Positions 1-7,507 of a DNA stretch of 64,000 nt are shown here, piece after piece (position 1 is the first letter of the stretch; each line of letters opens with the position of its first letter). Under the pieces are notes generated by a model, which had not been told where the DNA came from, did no database searches, and saw only the letters and a list, made by a program, of their open reading frames with translations. The DNA is taken from NCBI GenBank assembly GCA_010604095.1, contig JAABLG010000002.1, positions 67,836 to 131,835 on the forward strand, in the 5' to 3' direction. A program made the position numbers and the translations under genes. The DNA comes from Streptococcus vestibularis (GTDB lineage: Bacteria; Bacillota; Bacilli; Lactobacillales; Streptococcaceae).

Positions 1-235
1 ACCAGCAGGTTGCTCCATAGGCAACAGTACCACCTGCACCACCTAGAACACCACCAGCTAGATAACCAGGAACTGAGCCTACAACTGGTAAAACTACATT
101 ACCTCCAAACGCTCCTCCGATAGCTCCTTGAACAGTCGCTCCACCTGCGCCTCTCCAACTACATCCACCTCCTTCAACACTAGCAAGTGTTTCAAGGTCG
201 AGGGTGTTAAAGTTTTCAATTGTTTGAGTTGCCAT
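1..235 (-). CDS. Class II bacteriocin-like double-glycine peptide, cut by left window edge
   Basis: The frame starts at ATG 233-235 behind an AAGGAGG at 244-250 and is still open at base 1, so the 3' end is missing. The leader has the double-glycine pattern (LDLETLASVEGG), which an ABC peptidase-exporter of the BlpA/ComA type would cleave. The visible mature part begins GCSWRGAGGA and is very rich in Gly and Ala with GxxxG-type spacing and a second cysteine near the visible end. This is typical of two-peptide (class IIb) bacteriocins of the streptococcal blp type. It resembles BlpU-like peptides of S. thermophilus from memory, but no search was run. The two other bacteriocins in the window share leader style with it. 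Unlike them, its promoter lacks an intact ComR-type palindrome. Family call is firm; target and partner are unknown. Confidence 0.85.
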   Translation of the reverse strand, partial: MATQTIENFNTLDLETLASVEGGGCSWRGAGGATVQGAIGGAFGGNVVLPVVGSVPGYLAGGVLGGAGGTVAYGATCW

Positions 236-243
236 GGCAACTA

Positions 244-336
244 CCTCCTTAAATGTTATTGTGTGATCTCTCAATCACACTTTTAGTATAGTACTCGGAG
301 AGTTGTGATGTCAGAAAAACAATATCCATAAATATC
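244..336 (-). promoter_or_regulatory. Promoter and 5' leader of the left-edge bacteriocin, with a decayed ComR-like box
   Basis: On the minus strand a TATACT -10 box lies at 285-290. The leader holds a hairpin at 261-280 (GTGTGAT arms, 6-nt loop) and an AAGGAGG at 244-250. At 325-336 the sequence GATATTTATGGA, followed by a T run, looks like a mutated copy of the GACATTTATGTC box upstream of the next bacteriocin, but it is 34 nt from the -10 instead of 25. It may no longer work, or another regulator may act here. Confidence 0.5.
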
Positions 337-392
337 ATTTCTCAATTGACGCAACTCATCCAATTCCTAGATGATTACTGACAGGAACCTTC

Positions 393-560
393 CTATTTTT
401 TGAGTTGTTCCCATTTGCTAAAAATCAGACTATAAGTGATTAATGCCAACCCTACCAGATTAATGATATGATGAACAAAATCTAAATTTCTAAAAAGGTT
501 AGCAATGCCAAATCCTAAAAGGAAAATGGCTAGTAGATACATTTTTTTATCTTTAAGCAT
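393..560 (-). CDS. Small membrane protein, probable bacteriocin immunity protein
   Basis: This 55-residue ORF runs from ATG at 558-560 to TAG at 393-395. It starts with a lysine-rich stretch (MLKDKKMYLL) and has two hydrophobic segments, at about residues 7-20 and 30-47, ending in a short charged tail. It lies 15 nt downstream of the bacteriocin at 576-755 on the same strand and should be in the same transcript. Small two-helix membrane proteins directly behind a double-glycine peptide are commonly immunity proteins in blp-type clusters. That assignment rests on position and topology only, because I do not recognise a specific family. Confidence 0.65.
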   Translation of the reverse strand: MLKDKKMYLLAIFLLGFGIANLFRNLDFVHHIINLVGLALITYSLIFSKWEQLKK

Positions 561-575
561 AGAGTCACCTAAATA

Positions 576-755
576 TTAGCAGAATGTGGCATAACCAACT
601 AAAGCTCCTCCCCAGTAACCTACTGGGCCTCCTGCCGATCCTACTAGAGCAGATCCAATTGTGCCGGCATAACACTTAACCCATCCGCCACCTTCAACGT
701 TTGCAAGTGTCTCGAGATCGAGTGTTTCAAAATTGTTCATTGTTTGTGTTGTCAT
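576..755 (-). CDS. Class II bacteriocin-like double-glycine peptide
   Basis: The peptide has 59 residues, with ATG at 753-755 and a strong AGGAGG just upstream. The 23-24 residue leader ends LETLANVEGG, a canonical double-glycine export signal. The mature part starts GWVKCYAG, is rich in Gly, Ala and Val, and ends FATFC-like with a second cysteine at the C terminus (GYATFC), so one disulfide could link the two ends. This composition fits class IIb bacteriocins that permeabilise membranes. A probable immunity gene follows at 393-560. The promoter at 811-859 carries a perfect palindrome with a GACA-N4-TGTC core, which implies induction with competence. The exporter is not in this window. Specific activity is not predictable from sequence. 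Confidence 0.88.
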   Translation of the reverse strand: MTTQTMNNFETLDLETLANVEGGGWVKCYAGTIGSALVGSAGGPVGYWGGALVGYATFC

Positions 756-810
756 TCTAACAACCTCCTAAAATATTATTTTCTAGCTTTTTCTCTCAAG
801 CTATGGTTTT

Positions 811-859
811 ATTATAAGTTGTAGGTCTACAAAAAAGTAGTGACATAAATGTCACTACT
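811..859 (-). promoter_or_regulatory. ComR-box-type promoter of the bacteriocin at 576-755
   Basis: A perfect inverted repeat with 11-bp arms (AGTAGTGACAT / ATGTCACTACT, 2-bp centre) covers 836-859. Its core GACATTTATGTC (842-853) matches the GACA-N4-TGTC ComR box known from salivarius-group streptococci, including the following T run. TATAAT lies at 811-816, exactly 25 nt from the core. The leader at 785-805 can pair AGCTT with AAGCT. Confidence 0.8.
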
Positions 860-914
860 CGATTTTGATTTTTAAGAAATCTTTTCGAATATAGAAGCTA
901 TGGTCTAGATTAGC

Positions 915-2660
915 TTACGCCCCTTCCATTGCGCCTGCTTGTAGGCTGTACATCTTGTGGTAGGTGCCGCCGAGGGCTAAGAGCTCCTCGTGGCTACCGT
1001 GTTCGATGATGCGGCCCTTGTCTAAAACATAGATGCAGTTGGCATCTTGTATAGTCGATAGGCGGTGGGCAATGGCAATGGTTGTACGTCCTTGACGCAT
1101 TTTTGCTAGAGAGTTTTGAACAATAGCCTCTGTCTCCGAATCAATATTGGCTGTCGCTTCATCCAAAATCAAGATTTTAGGCTGGCTAGCAACGGTCCTA
1201 GCAAAGGCTAGAAGCTGACGTTGACCGGTTGAGAAACTTGAACCTCGTTCGGAAACTGGAGCATCATAGCCTTCTGGAAGTTTGTCAATAAAGTGGTTGG
1301 CATCCACAAACTCAGCAGCGGCTTTGATCTCTTCATCAGTTAAATCTTGATACATGGCAATATTGGACTTGATTGTACCATGATAGAGAAAGGGTTCCTG
1401 AAGGACAAGACCAATGTTCTTACGCAGCTCTGCTTGACTATAATCACGAATATCCACACCGTCAAGAAGAACTCGTCCTGATTGGAACTCATAAAAACGC
1501 ATGAAGACGTTGATAATAGAGGATTTTCCGGAACCTGTAGAACCGACAAAGGCGATGGTCTCACCTTTATTGACAGAGAAGGATATGTCATCTAAAATCT
1601 GGTGTTTACCATCATAGGAAAAGGAGACATTTTCAAAGCGAATATTCCCCTCGGTAACCTTGGCATCTGTGTCTCTCTGTTCAGGCTCATAGGTACGCTC
1701 GTCAATCAAGGCAAAGACCCGACCTGCTGAGACCATAGAGGTTTGTAAGGTTGAAAAATTCTGCGTCACTTCAATCAAGGGATCAAAGAGGCGGTTAATG
1801 TACTGGATAAAGGCATACATGGTCCCCGCTGTGATGCCCAGATAGATACCTCGGTAGCCAAAATAGGCCATGAGAACAGCATAGCCCAGAAGCTTCAATA
1901 AACTCATGGCTGGGCGTAGAAAGAGAGAATCCAGTGACATGGACCGGCTGGCGTAAATCAAGTGTTCCTCATTAATGGCATCAAACTCTTTTTTGAGGCG
2001 TTTCTCTTGGTTAAAGGCCTGAATGATGCGAATCCCTTCGATACTCTCTGACAATTTGGCATTTATATCTGAAAGCAAGGCTCTGGTCTTTTCAATAATA
2101 ACCACTGATTTTTTGCGGTAGAGGTTAACCAAAAGAACAATCAAAGGAAGAAAGAGAACAATCAGACCTGTCAGACGAATGTCCAAAATCATCATGGTAT
2201 AAAGGGTGGTCACAAAGATAAAGATAGCCGAAATAAAGCTAGACAGAATCCCTGAGAACATCTCGCTAATAGTCTCTGTATCATTGGTCAAGCGGGAAAC
2301 AATAGAGCCTGCTGGAGTTTTGTCAAAGTAGGACATCCCCAGTTTTTCCATATTGGCAAAGGCATCTCGGCGAATATCCCTGACAATACTGTAGGACACG
2401 CGCGCAAAAAAGAGATTTCCCAAATACTGGACTAGCGTCTGCAAGAGATAAAGACCATAGTAACCAATCAGAATCAAGCTTGCCGCCTGATTCATATCAT
2501 GAAGATAGTGATCAATAAAATAAGAAGCCACTAGAGGAATGATACTCTTGATAATCGTTGTGGACAAGAGGAAGGTCAAAGCTAGAAAGGTCAAGAATTT
2601 GTAAGGCTTGAGATAAGTCAAGAGACGCTTAAACACAGACCATTGGTTTTGATTAGGCAT
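915..2660 (-). CDS. ABC exporter subunit (multidrug/lipid type), half of a heterodimer
   Basis: This 581-residue protein is a half-transporter: six membrane helices in about residues 15-310, then a nucleotide-binding domain. It has Walker A GSTGSGKS, Q loop, signature FSTGQRQ and Walker B ILILDEA with the catalytic Glu intact. The signature deviates from SGGQ (STGQ). It overlaps the upstream gene (2653-4410) by 8 bp, so the two are translationally coupled. The partner has an intact signature but Asp instead of the catalytic Glu. Together they give one full and one degenerate ATP site, as in LmrCD, BmrCD and TM287/288 heterodimers. Substrate is unknown; members of this group export drugs, dyes or peptides. 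It lies between bacteriocin genes and housekeeping genes, but it lacks the C39 peptidase domain needed for leader cleavage. Confidence 0.9.
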   Translation of the reverse strand: MPNQNQWSVFKRLLTYLKPYKFLTFLALTFLLSTTIIKSIIPLVASYFIDHYLHDMNQAASLILIGYYGLYLLQTLVQYLGNLFFARVSYSIVRDIRRDAFANMEKLGMSYFDKTPAGSIVSRLTNDTETISEMFSGILSSFISAIFIFVTTLYTMMILDIRLTGLIVLFLPLIVLLVNLYRKKSVVIIEKTRALLSDINAKLSESIEGIRIIQAFNQEKRLKKEFDAINEEHLIYASRSMSLDSLFLRPAMSLLKLLGYAVLMAYFGYRGIYLGITAGTMYAFIQYINRLFDPLIEVTQNFSTLQTSMVSAGRVFALIDERTYEPEQRDTDAKVTEGNIRFENVSFSYDGKHQILDDISFSVNKGETIAFVGSTGSGKSSIINVFMRFYEFQSGRVLLDGVDIRDYSQAELRKNIGLVLQEPFLYHGTIKSNIAMYQDLTDEEIKAAAEFVDANHFIDKLPEGYDAPVSERGSSFSTGQRQLLAFARTVASQPKILILDEATANIDSETEAIVQNSLAKMRQGRTTIAIAHRLSTIQDANCIYVLDKGRIIEHGSHEELLALGGTYHKMYSLQAGAMEGA

Positions 2661-4410
2661 CGACTTCTCCTCCTTCCATTTCTAACTGTTGAGACTCATA
2701 GGTCTTGGCATACCAACCACCCTGGGATAGCAAGTCCTCATGACGGCCACGTTCAATGATGCGACCTTCCTGCATGACTAAGATAAGATCAGCGTGCACC
2801 ACCGCACTGAGACGATGGGCGGTAATGATAGTCGTCTTGTCCTTGCGGGTATGTTTGAGATTTTCAATAATAGCATGTTCTGTCTTGGCATCAACTGCCG
2901 ATAGGGAGTCGTCCAAAATCAAAATGTCTGGATTCAAAATCATGGCTCGGCTCATAGCCAAACGTTGTTTTTGACCGCCTGATAGGCTGACACCCTTTTC
3001 ACCAATAATCGTTTCAAATCCCTCAGGCATATCCTTGATATCATCATAAACTTGAGCCAACTTAGTCGCTTCTTCCACCTTATCAAAGGCGAGGTCAGTA
3101 TTACCAAAACGGACATTGTCTAAAATAGAACTAGCAAAGAGAAACTGGTCTTGAGGAACATAACCCATCAAGCTACGCAAGTCTGATAGGCGATAGTCTC
3201 GGATGTCATGACCATTCAAATAGATGGCTCCTTGATTGACATCGTGCTCTCGCAAGAGCAACTTGACAAGAGCCGTCTTCCCTGAGCCAGTCTGTCCAAC
3301 CAAACCAAGGGTTTGCCCCTTGTCCAAGGTGAAATGAATATCTAGCAAAGTATCCTCATCCTCAAACGCAAAGCGGTCAATCGCATATTCTAAACGACCA
3401 TTTTCAATGCTTGGAAGAGGATGTGTAGGATTTTGAACATCTGATTCCTGTTCCAGAAGATTTTCAATACGTTGGTAGGACACATTTCCCCTCTGTGTGA
3501 TATTAAAGAGGAAGCCAATAGCCATCAGGGGCCAAACCAGCATGTCCAAATAGGTAATGAAGGTTACCAAATTTCCGACCGTTATCTGATTAGCCTGAAT
3601 CATAAAGGCACCGAAAAGAAGGGTCAAAACATAAGATGAGCCAACAAAGAGTAAGACCAAAGGATCAAAAAGGCTGTCATACTTCATAGTATGCATATTC
3701 TTTTTAAATGTCATCTTATTGGTCTCTTGGAAGGACTGAAGCTCAGCCTCCTGATAGCCAAAAGACTTGGTTACCTTGATTCCTGATACCGACTCTTGAA
3801 CCTTATTATTAAGTTCTGAAAAGGCTGCCTGGGATTCTCCAAAAGCTTTATGGGTCTTACGGCCCAAACGACTAGTCGCAAAAGCCATGAAGGGGAGGGG
3901 TAAAACAGCCACCAGTGTCATCTGCCAGGAAATGCTGAAAAACATGGTGATTAGGGTTACCAAGGCTGTGATAGAGGCATCCACGGCTGACATGACACCC
4001 CCGCCAGCCAAGCGGGTTAAAGAGTTGATATCATTGGTTGCATGGGCCATGAGGTCCCCAGTTCGGTACTTTTGATAAAAAGAAGGCGACATCTTGGTAA
4101 AATGCTCAAAAAGGCGTGAACGCATAATCTGGCCTAAGCGGTAAGAAGTCGCCAAGATATACATGCGCCAAACATAGCGCAAATAGTACATCCCCAGAGC
4201 TGCCAAAAGCAAATAAACGAGATTCAGAAGCAAGATCTGATTGGTCAATTTTCCCGATGTGATAGCATCAATGACCCGCCCCATAACCATAGGAGGAATA
4301 AGATTGAGAACCGAAACCAGACTCAGTGCCAAAATCCCGACAATATAACGGCGTTTTTCCAACTTGAAAAACCACCAAAGTTTTGCAATGATTGATTCTT
4401 TAAAAGACAA
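2653..4410 (-). CDS. ABC exporter subunit with degenerate catalytic site, heterodimer partner
   Basis: The protein has 585 residues, six membrane helices and a C-terminal ATPase domain with Walker A GQTGSGKT, signature LSGGQKQR and Walker B ILILDDS. The residue after the Walker B Asp is Asp, not the catalytic Glu, which is the hallmark of the LmrC-like half of asymmetric exporters. The start is a TTG at 4408-4410 behind AGGAGGAG; no ATG is nearby in frame. It is the first gene of a two-gene unit with 915-2660, overlapping it by 8 bp. The degenerate ATP site should form from this Walker A/B and the STGQ signature of the partner. Function is drug or small-molecule export by family; the substrate is not visible in the sequence. 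Confidence 0.9.
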   Translation of the reverse strand: MSFKESIIAKLWWFFKLEKRRYIVGILALSLVSVLNLIPPMVMGRVIDAITSGKLTNQILLLNLVYLLLAALGMYYLRYVWRMYILATSYRLGQIMRSRLFEHFTKMSPSFYQKYRTGDLMAHATNDINSLTRLAGGGVMSAVDASITALVTLITMFFSISWQMTLVAVLPLPFMAFATSRLGRKTHKAFGESQAAFSELNNKVQESVSGIKVTKSFGYQEAELQSFQETNKMTFKKNMHTMKYDSLFDPLVLLFVGSSYVLTLLFGAFMIQANQITVGNLVTFITYLDMLVWPLMAIGFLFNITQRGNVSYQRIENLLEQESDVQNPTHPLPSIENGRLEYAIDRFAFEDEDTLLDIHFTLDKGQTLGLVGQTGSGKTALVKLLLREHDVNQGAIYLNGHDIRDYRLSDLRSLMGYVPQDQFLFASSILDNVRFGNTDLAFDKVEEATKLAQVYDDIKDMPEGFETIIGEKGVSLSGGQKQRLAMSRAMILNPDILILDDSLSAVDAKTEHAIIENLKHTRKDKTTIITAHRLSAVVHADLILVMQEGRIIERGRHEDLLSQGGWYAKTYESQQLEMEGGEVDA

Positions 4411-4473
4411 GTTACTCCTCCTATCCTTACAAATGGTTAATAATAGACCTCGTATAAGTCTCGTATGATAAGG

Positions 4474-4920
4474 TTACTTCCAATAGCGATAGATTGTGCC
4501 ATCTTCTAACTGAAAGTGACCAATATAAGATAACTTCCCAAAATCAGTAGACTCTGGTAATTGATAAGCAAAGGAATCAAAATTATATACCTTGTTCCCA
4601 CCATCCATAGAGTAACTATCCTTATCATGGATAACTGATTCATCTTTCTTAGGGCTCCAAATGCGTCTGATGTCATCAGATGTCTTATACTCTCTGACAA
4701 AATTGTACAATTCAAAGTTAGTTGCCTCACTGAGATAGCGACCATCGGTGTTGTAGTTAGCTAATTGAATCTCTCTCTTAGCCTCAGAATAATTCCAAAC
4801 CTGTCCTCTTTCTCGCATGATATCGGCATCACGACCACTTTGATAAGTATCTGCCTTAACCATCGTCATTGTTACTCCTAACGTTAATACGGTGACTACT
4901 GTCATCATTAAGTGTTTCAT
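4474..4920 (-). CDS. Secreted hypothetical protein
   Basis: The 148-residue product begins with a clear Sec signal peptide: two positive residues, a hydrophobic core (MMTVVTVLTLGVTMTMV) and a probable cleavage site after KAD or VKA near residue 23. The mature part is charged and rich in Tyr, Asp and Asn, with no cysteine, no lipobox and no cell-wall anchor, so it is probably released. GGAG precedes the ATG. It sits alone between the ABC exporter and VanZ, with a hairpin at 4993-5021 separating it from VanZ. I do not recognise a family. Confidence 0.7.
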   Translation of the reverse strand: MKHLMMTVVTVLTLGVTMTMVKADTYQSGRDADIMRERGQVWNYSEAKREIQLANYNTDGRYLSEATNFELYNFVREYKTSDDIRRIWSPKKDESVIHDKDSYSMDGGNKVYNFDSFAYQLPESTDFGKLSYIGHFQLEDGTIYRYWK

Positions 4921-4992
4921 TGTTTCTCCAAACGTGTTTATTCATTTTTCCCTCTTTTGAATGTGTTGTATTTGTATGATAGAAAATAAGTG

Positions 4993-5021
4993 AAACCTGG
5001 GACACATAGGCTCCCAGGTTT
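4993..5021. terminator. Bidirectional-looking terminator between vanZ-like gene and secreted protein gene
   Basis: Ten-base arms AAACCTGGGA and TCCCAGGTTT enclose a 9-nt loop. A T run follows on the plus strand. On the minus strand the hairpin ends the rlmN-vanZ transcript. Confidence 0.75.
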
Positions 5022-5022
5022 T

Positions 5023-5550
5023 TTACTCTTTAAAATGCGTTTGAATCAGTTTTACAAGAAGGCGGTAGACACCTAGTGCCACCAAACCTCCCAAAGTGTT
5101 GGTCCATAAATCATCTAACTCAAAGACACGATTAGCACCAATGAGAAGGTCTAGAATAACTTGTCCAACCTCAATCGCCAAAGACATGACAAAGGTCGCT
5201 AAAAGGACCTTTTTCCAAGACCTGAATCTGGGATACAAGGCTAAAAGCCCTAAAATCAGCGGACTCAGCAAGAAAATGTTGGTCACATTTTGCCCAAGCA
5301 CAAAGACAATCTCTTTAAGACTATCTAGCTGATAAAAGTTGGTCAAACTATTGAATGGGGTTAATAGGACCACGACACGACCAAAATGTTGAATACCAGG
5401 GGTTTCAACACCTTCAACTAGCCCGTACTGGGGTGTCCAACATAGGAGCACTAGACAAAGGAGATAAGCACAGACCAAAACTTGGCTTAGCTTTCTTCCT
5501 TTTGATGTTAATTCTCCATCCTTATCTACCCAAGTCTTAAGCTGAAACAT
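5023..5550 (-). CDS. VanZ-family membrane protein
   Basis: The 175-residue protein has an N-terminal cytoplasmic stretch (about 20 residues) and then four to five hydrophobic segments (LVCAYLLCLVLLCW near residue 30, NIFLLSPLILGLLALY near 95, VLLATFVMSLAIEVGQ near 120, and a C-terminal helix). The pattern around AIEVGQ and the following LFELDD-like segment (RVFELDDLWTN) is typical of the VanZ fold. VanZ proteins are linked to low-level teicoplanin resistance, but chromosomal homologues have no settled role. The start is 1 nt from the rlmN stop, so the two genes are co-transcribed. Confidence 0.85.
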   Translation of the reverse strand: MFQLKTWVDKDGELTSKGRKLSQVLVCAYLLCLVLLCWTPQYGLVEGVETPGIQHFGRVVVLLTPFNSLTNFYQLDSLKEIVFVLGQNVTNIFLLSPLILGLLALYPRFRSWKKVLLATFVMSLAIEVGQVILDLLIGANRVFELDDLWTNTLGGLVALGVYRLLVKLIQTHFKE

Positions 5551-5551
5551 C

Positions 5552-6721
5552 TTACTTACCTTCTGATTTACCAGAAGCTTCTGCTACAGCCTTTTGACGG
5601 TCGCGTTTCATAGTGTTTGAACGCAATTGTCCACAAGCAGCATCGATATCTGTACCGTGCTCTTGACGAACCACGCAGTTAACCCCATTTTTCTTGAGCA
5701 CATCGTAGAAGGCCGCCACACGTTCTTTAGTTGAACGGCTATATTGGTCGTGCTCTGATACTGGGTTATACGGAATCAAGTTGATATATGACAACTTACG
5801 GATTTTCTTAGTCAAATCAGCCAACTCTTGTGCATTTTCAGGATGGTCATTGACCTCATTAAGCATGATATACTCAAAAGTTACACGACGGTTGGTTGTT
5901 TGGATGTAATACTCGATAGCTTCAAAGAGTTTTTCAAGTGGGAATGAGCGGTTGATACGCATGATGCTTGAACGAAGGTCATTGTTAGGTGCGTGAAGTG
6001 ATACGGCAAGGTTAACTTGAACACCTTCGTTAGCAAATTCCTTGATTTTTGGTGCCAAACCAGATGTTGACACGGTAATGTGACGCGCTCCAATGGCAAG
6101 ACCATTGTCATTGTTAATGGTACGCAAGAAGCGAAGCACATTGTCATAGTTATCAAATGGCTCACCGATACCCATAACAACCACGTGGCTGACACGTTCA
6201 CCGTCGCCACGGTCATCAAAGTATTTTTGTACCAACATGATTTGCGCCACAATCTCACCAGCAGTCAAGTCACGTTGTTTCTTAATCAAACCACTGGCAC
6301 AGAAAGTACAACCGATGTTACATCCAACCTGAGTTGTCACACAGACAGACAAACCATAGTGTTGACGCATCAAAACCGTCTCAATCAACATACCATCTGG
6401 CAATTCAAAAAGATATTTAACGGTACCATCTTTAGATTCTTGAACGATACGTTGTTTCAATGGGTTCACACAGAAATTCTCATTCAATTTAGCAATGAAA
6501 TCCTTAGAAATGTTGGTCATTTCTTCGAAAGATTGCACACGCTTCTTGTAGAGCCAATCCCAAATTTGAGTAGCACGGAATTTCTTTTCACCGTGTTCCA
6601 TCGCCCAATCAATCAACTCATCACGAGTAAGACCATAAATAGAAGGTTTGTAGCCTTCCATATCCTCTAACTTCTGACGTTTACGGCGTTCTGGTTTTGC
6701 TTGTGTTGTTACTTCTGACAT
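5552..6721 (-). CDS. rlmN: 23S rRNA (adenine2503-C2)/tRNA methyltransferase RlmN
   Basis: RlmN is a radical-SAM enzyme that methylates C2 of A2503 in 23S rRNA and A37 of some tRNAs. The CxxxCxxC cluster motif is present as Cys134, Cys138 and Cys141 (CNIGCTFC). The second catalytic cysteine lies near the C terminus in DAACGQL. The GEP-type SAM motif (MGIGEPFDN) and SLHAPN are also present. At 389 residues it is slightly longer than usual because of a basic N-terminal extension (ERRKRQK). A second Met at residue 21 could be an alternative start, but AAAGGAAA before 6721 supports the longer form. It lies between yutD and vanZ. Confidence 0.96.
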   Translation of the reverse strand: MSEVTTQAKPERRKRQKLEDMEGYKPSIYGLTRDELIDWAMEHGEKKFRATQIWDWLYKKRVQSFEEMTNISKDFIAKLNENFCVNPLKQRIVQESKDGTVKYLFELPDGMLIETVLMRQHYGLSVCVTTQVGCNIGCTFCASGLIKKQRDLTAGEIVAQIMLVQKYFDDRGDGERVSHVVVMGIGEPFDNYDNVLRFLRTINNDNGLAIGARHITVSTSGLAPKIKEFANEGVQVNLAVSLHAPNNDLRSSIMRINRSFPLEKLFEAIEYYIQTTNRRVTFEYIMLNEVNDHPENAQELADLTKKIRKLSYINLIPYNPVSEHDQYSRSTKERVAAFYDVLKKNGVNCVVRQEHGTDIDAACGQLRSNTMKRDRQKAVAEASGKSEGK

Positions 6722-6724
6722 AGT

Positions 6725-7453
6725 TTAATTTCCTTTTTTTCTGATTGTGAAATGCTGACCATCTGACTTGGTCTGGCTTTGTTTCTTCGATGGGGTGTTT
6801 TGACCTTTAGATTTTGGAGCTTGCTTCTGACTCTTCTTGAAGTTAGGCTTACGCTCACGACCACCGTCCTCGGATCTAGATTTGAACTTAGGACGACGCT
6901 TGATTTTCTCAAAGCTTGGATCCTCTTGATCCCTATCTCTTCGTTTGGACTTGTCTGGCTTTTGCTTAGCAGAAGCTTTTTGTCCTTTATTCTTTTGAGA
7001 AGCATTGCGCTCTCTATCTCTAGATTCCTGAGAAGAATTACGACGATTATTCGAACGACGGCGCTTGCGACGAGGCTCCGTCTCCTCTTCAAAGACGATT
7101 AACTGCGGCTCTTCATTTTTCAAAATAAAGTAGGCACAGCCAAAGGCACAGTATTCACGCAAATACTCCGATAATCGGCTAATGCGGTCTGTCTTACGCG
7201 TATTAGGGCGCTCGTCCTCGTAAAATCCCTTAAGACGAAGCTGATCATTAGACCAGTCCCCAACGATATAATCATACTTGAGCATGATTTCAGAAAAACG
7301 TTGCCCAAAGCGGGTAGCGTCTAAAGCATCCTTGTGATTTTCAAGAACTGTAAACTGACAGGCATCTGATTTCAGAAGATCAGCCACATACACAAAGTCT
7401 GGCCCTGGATATTTATTATAATTAAACATTTCTGGCAAGATTTCTTTACGCAT
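6725..7453 (-). CDS. yutD: YutD-family protein with a long basic disordered tail
   Basis: The first roughly 110 residues match the conserved YutD (DUF1027) domain, with NYNKYPGPDFV near the start and the aromatic-rich FGCAYFILKNEEPQ at its end. Residues 120-242 are low-complexity and strongly basic (Arg, Lys, Ser, Gln), for example RKRRRSNNRR, and are probably disordered and nucleic-acid binding. YutD has no firmly assigned function but travels with the metallophosphatase YunD and often with rlmN in Firmicutes, as here. The rlmN ribosome-binding site lies at the very end of this gene, 3 nt from its stop. AGAAAGGA precedes the ATG. Confidence 0.9.
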   Translation of the reverse strand: MRKEILPEMFNYNKYPGPDFVYVADLLKSDACQFTVLENHKDALDATRFGQRFSEIMLKYDYIVGDWSNDQLRLKGFYEDERPNTRKTDRISRLSEYLREYCAFGCAYFILKNEEPQLIVFEEETEPRRKRRRSNNRRNSSQESRDRERNASQKNKGQKASAKQKPDKSKRRDRDQEDPSFEKIKRRPKFKSRSEDGGRERKPNFKKSQKQAPKSKGQNTPSKKQSQTKSDGQHFTIRKKGN

Positions 7454-7507
7454 GTGCCATCCTTTCTGCTCTCTCTTATTTTCTATCCTGATGCTGTAAT
7501 AATGTCT

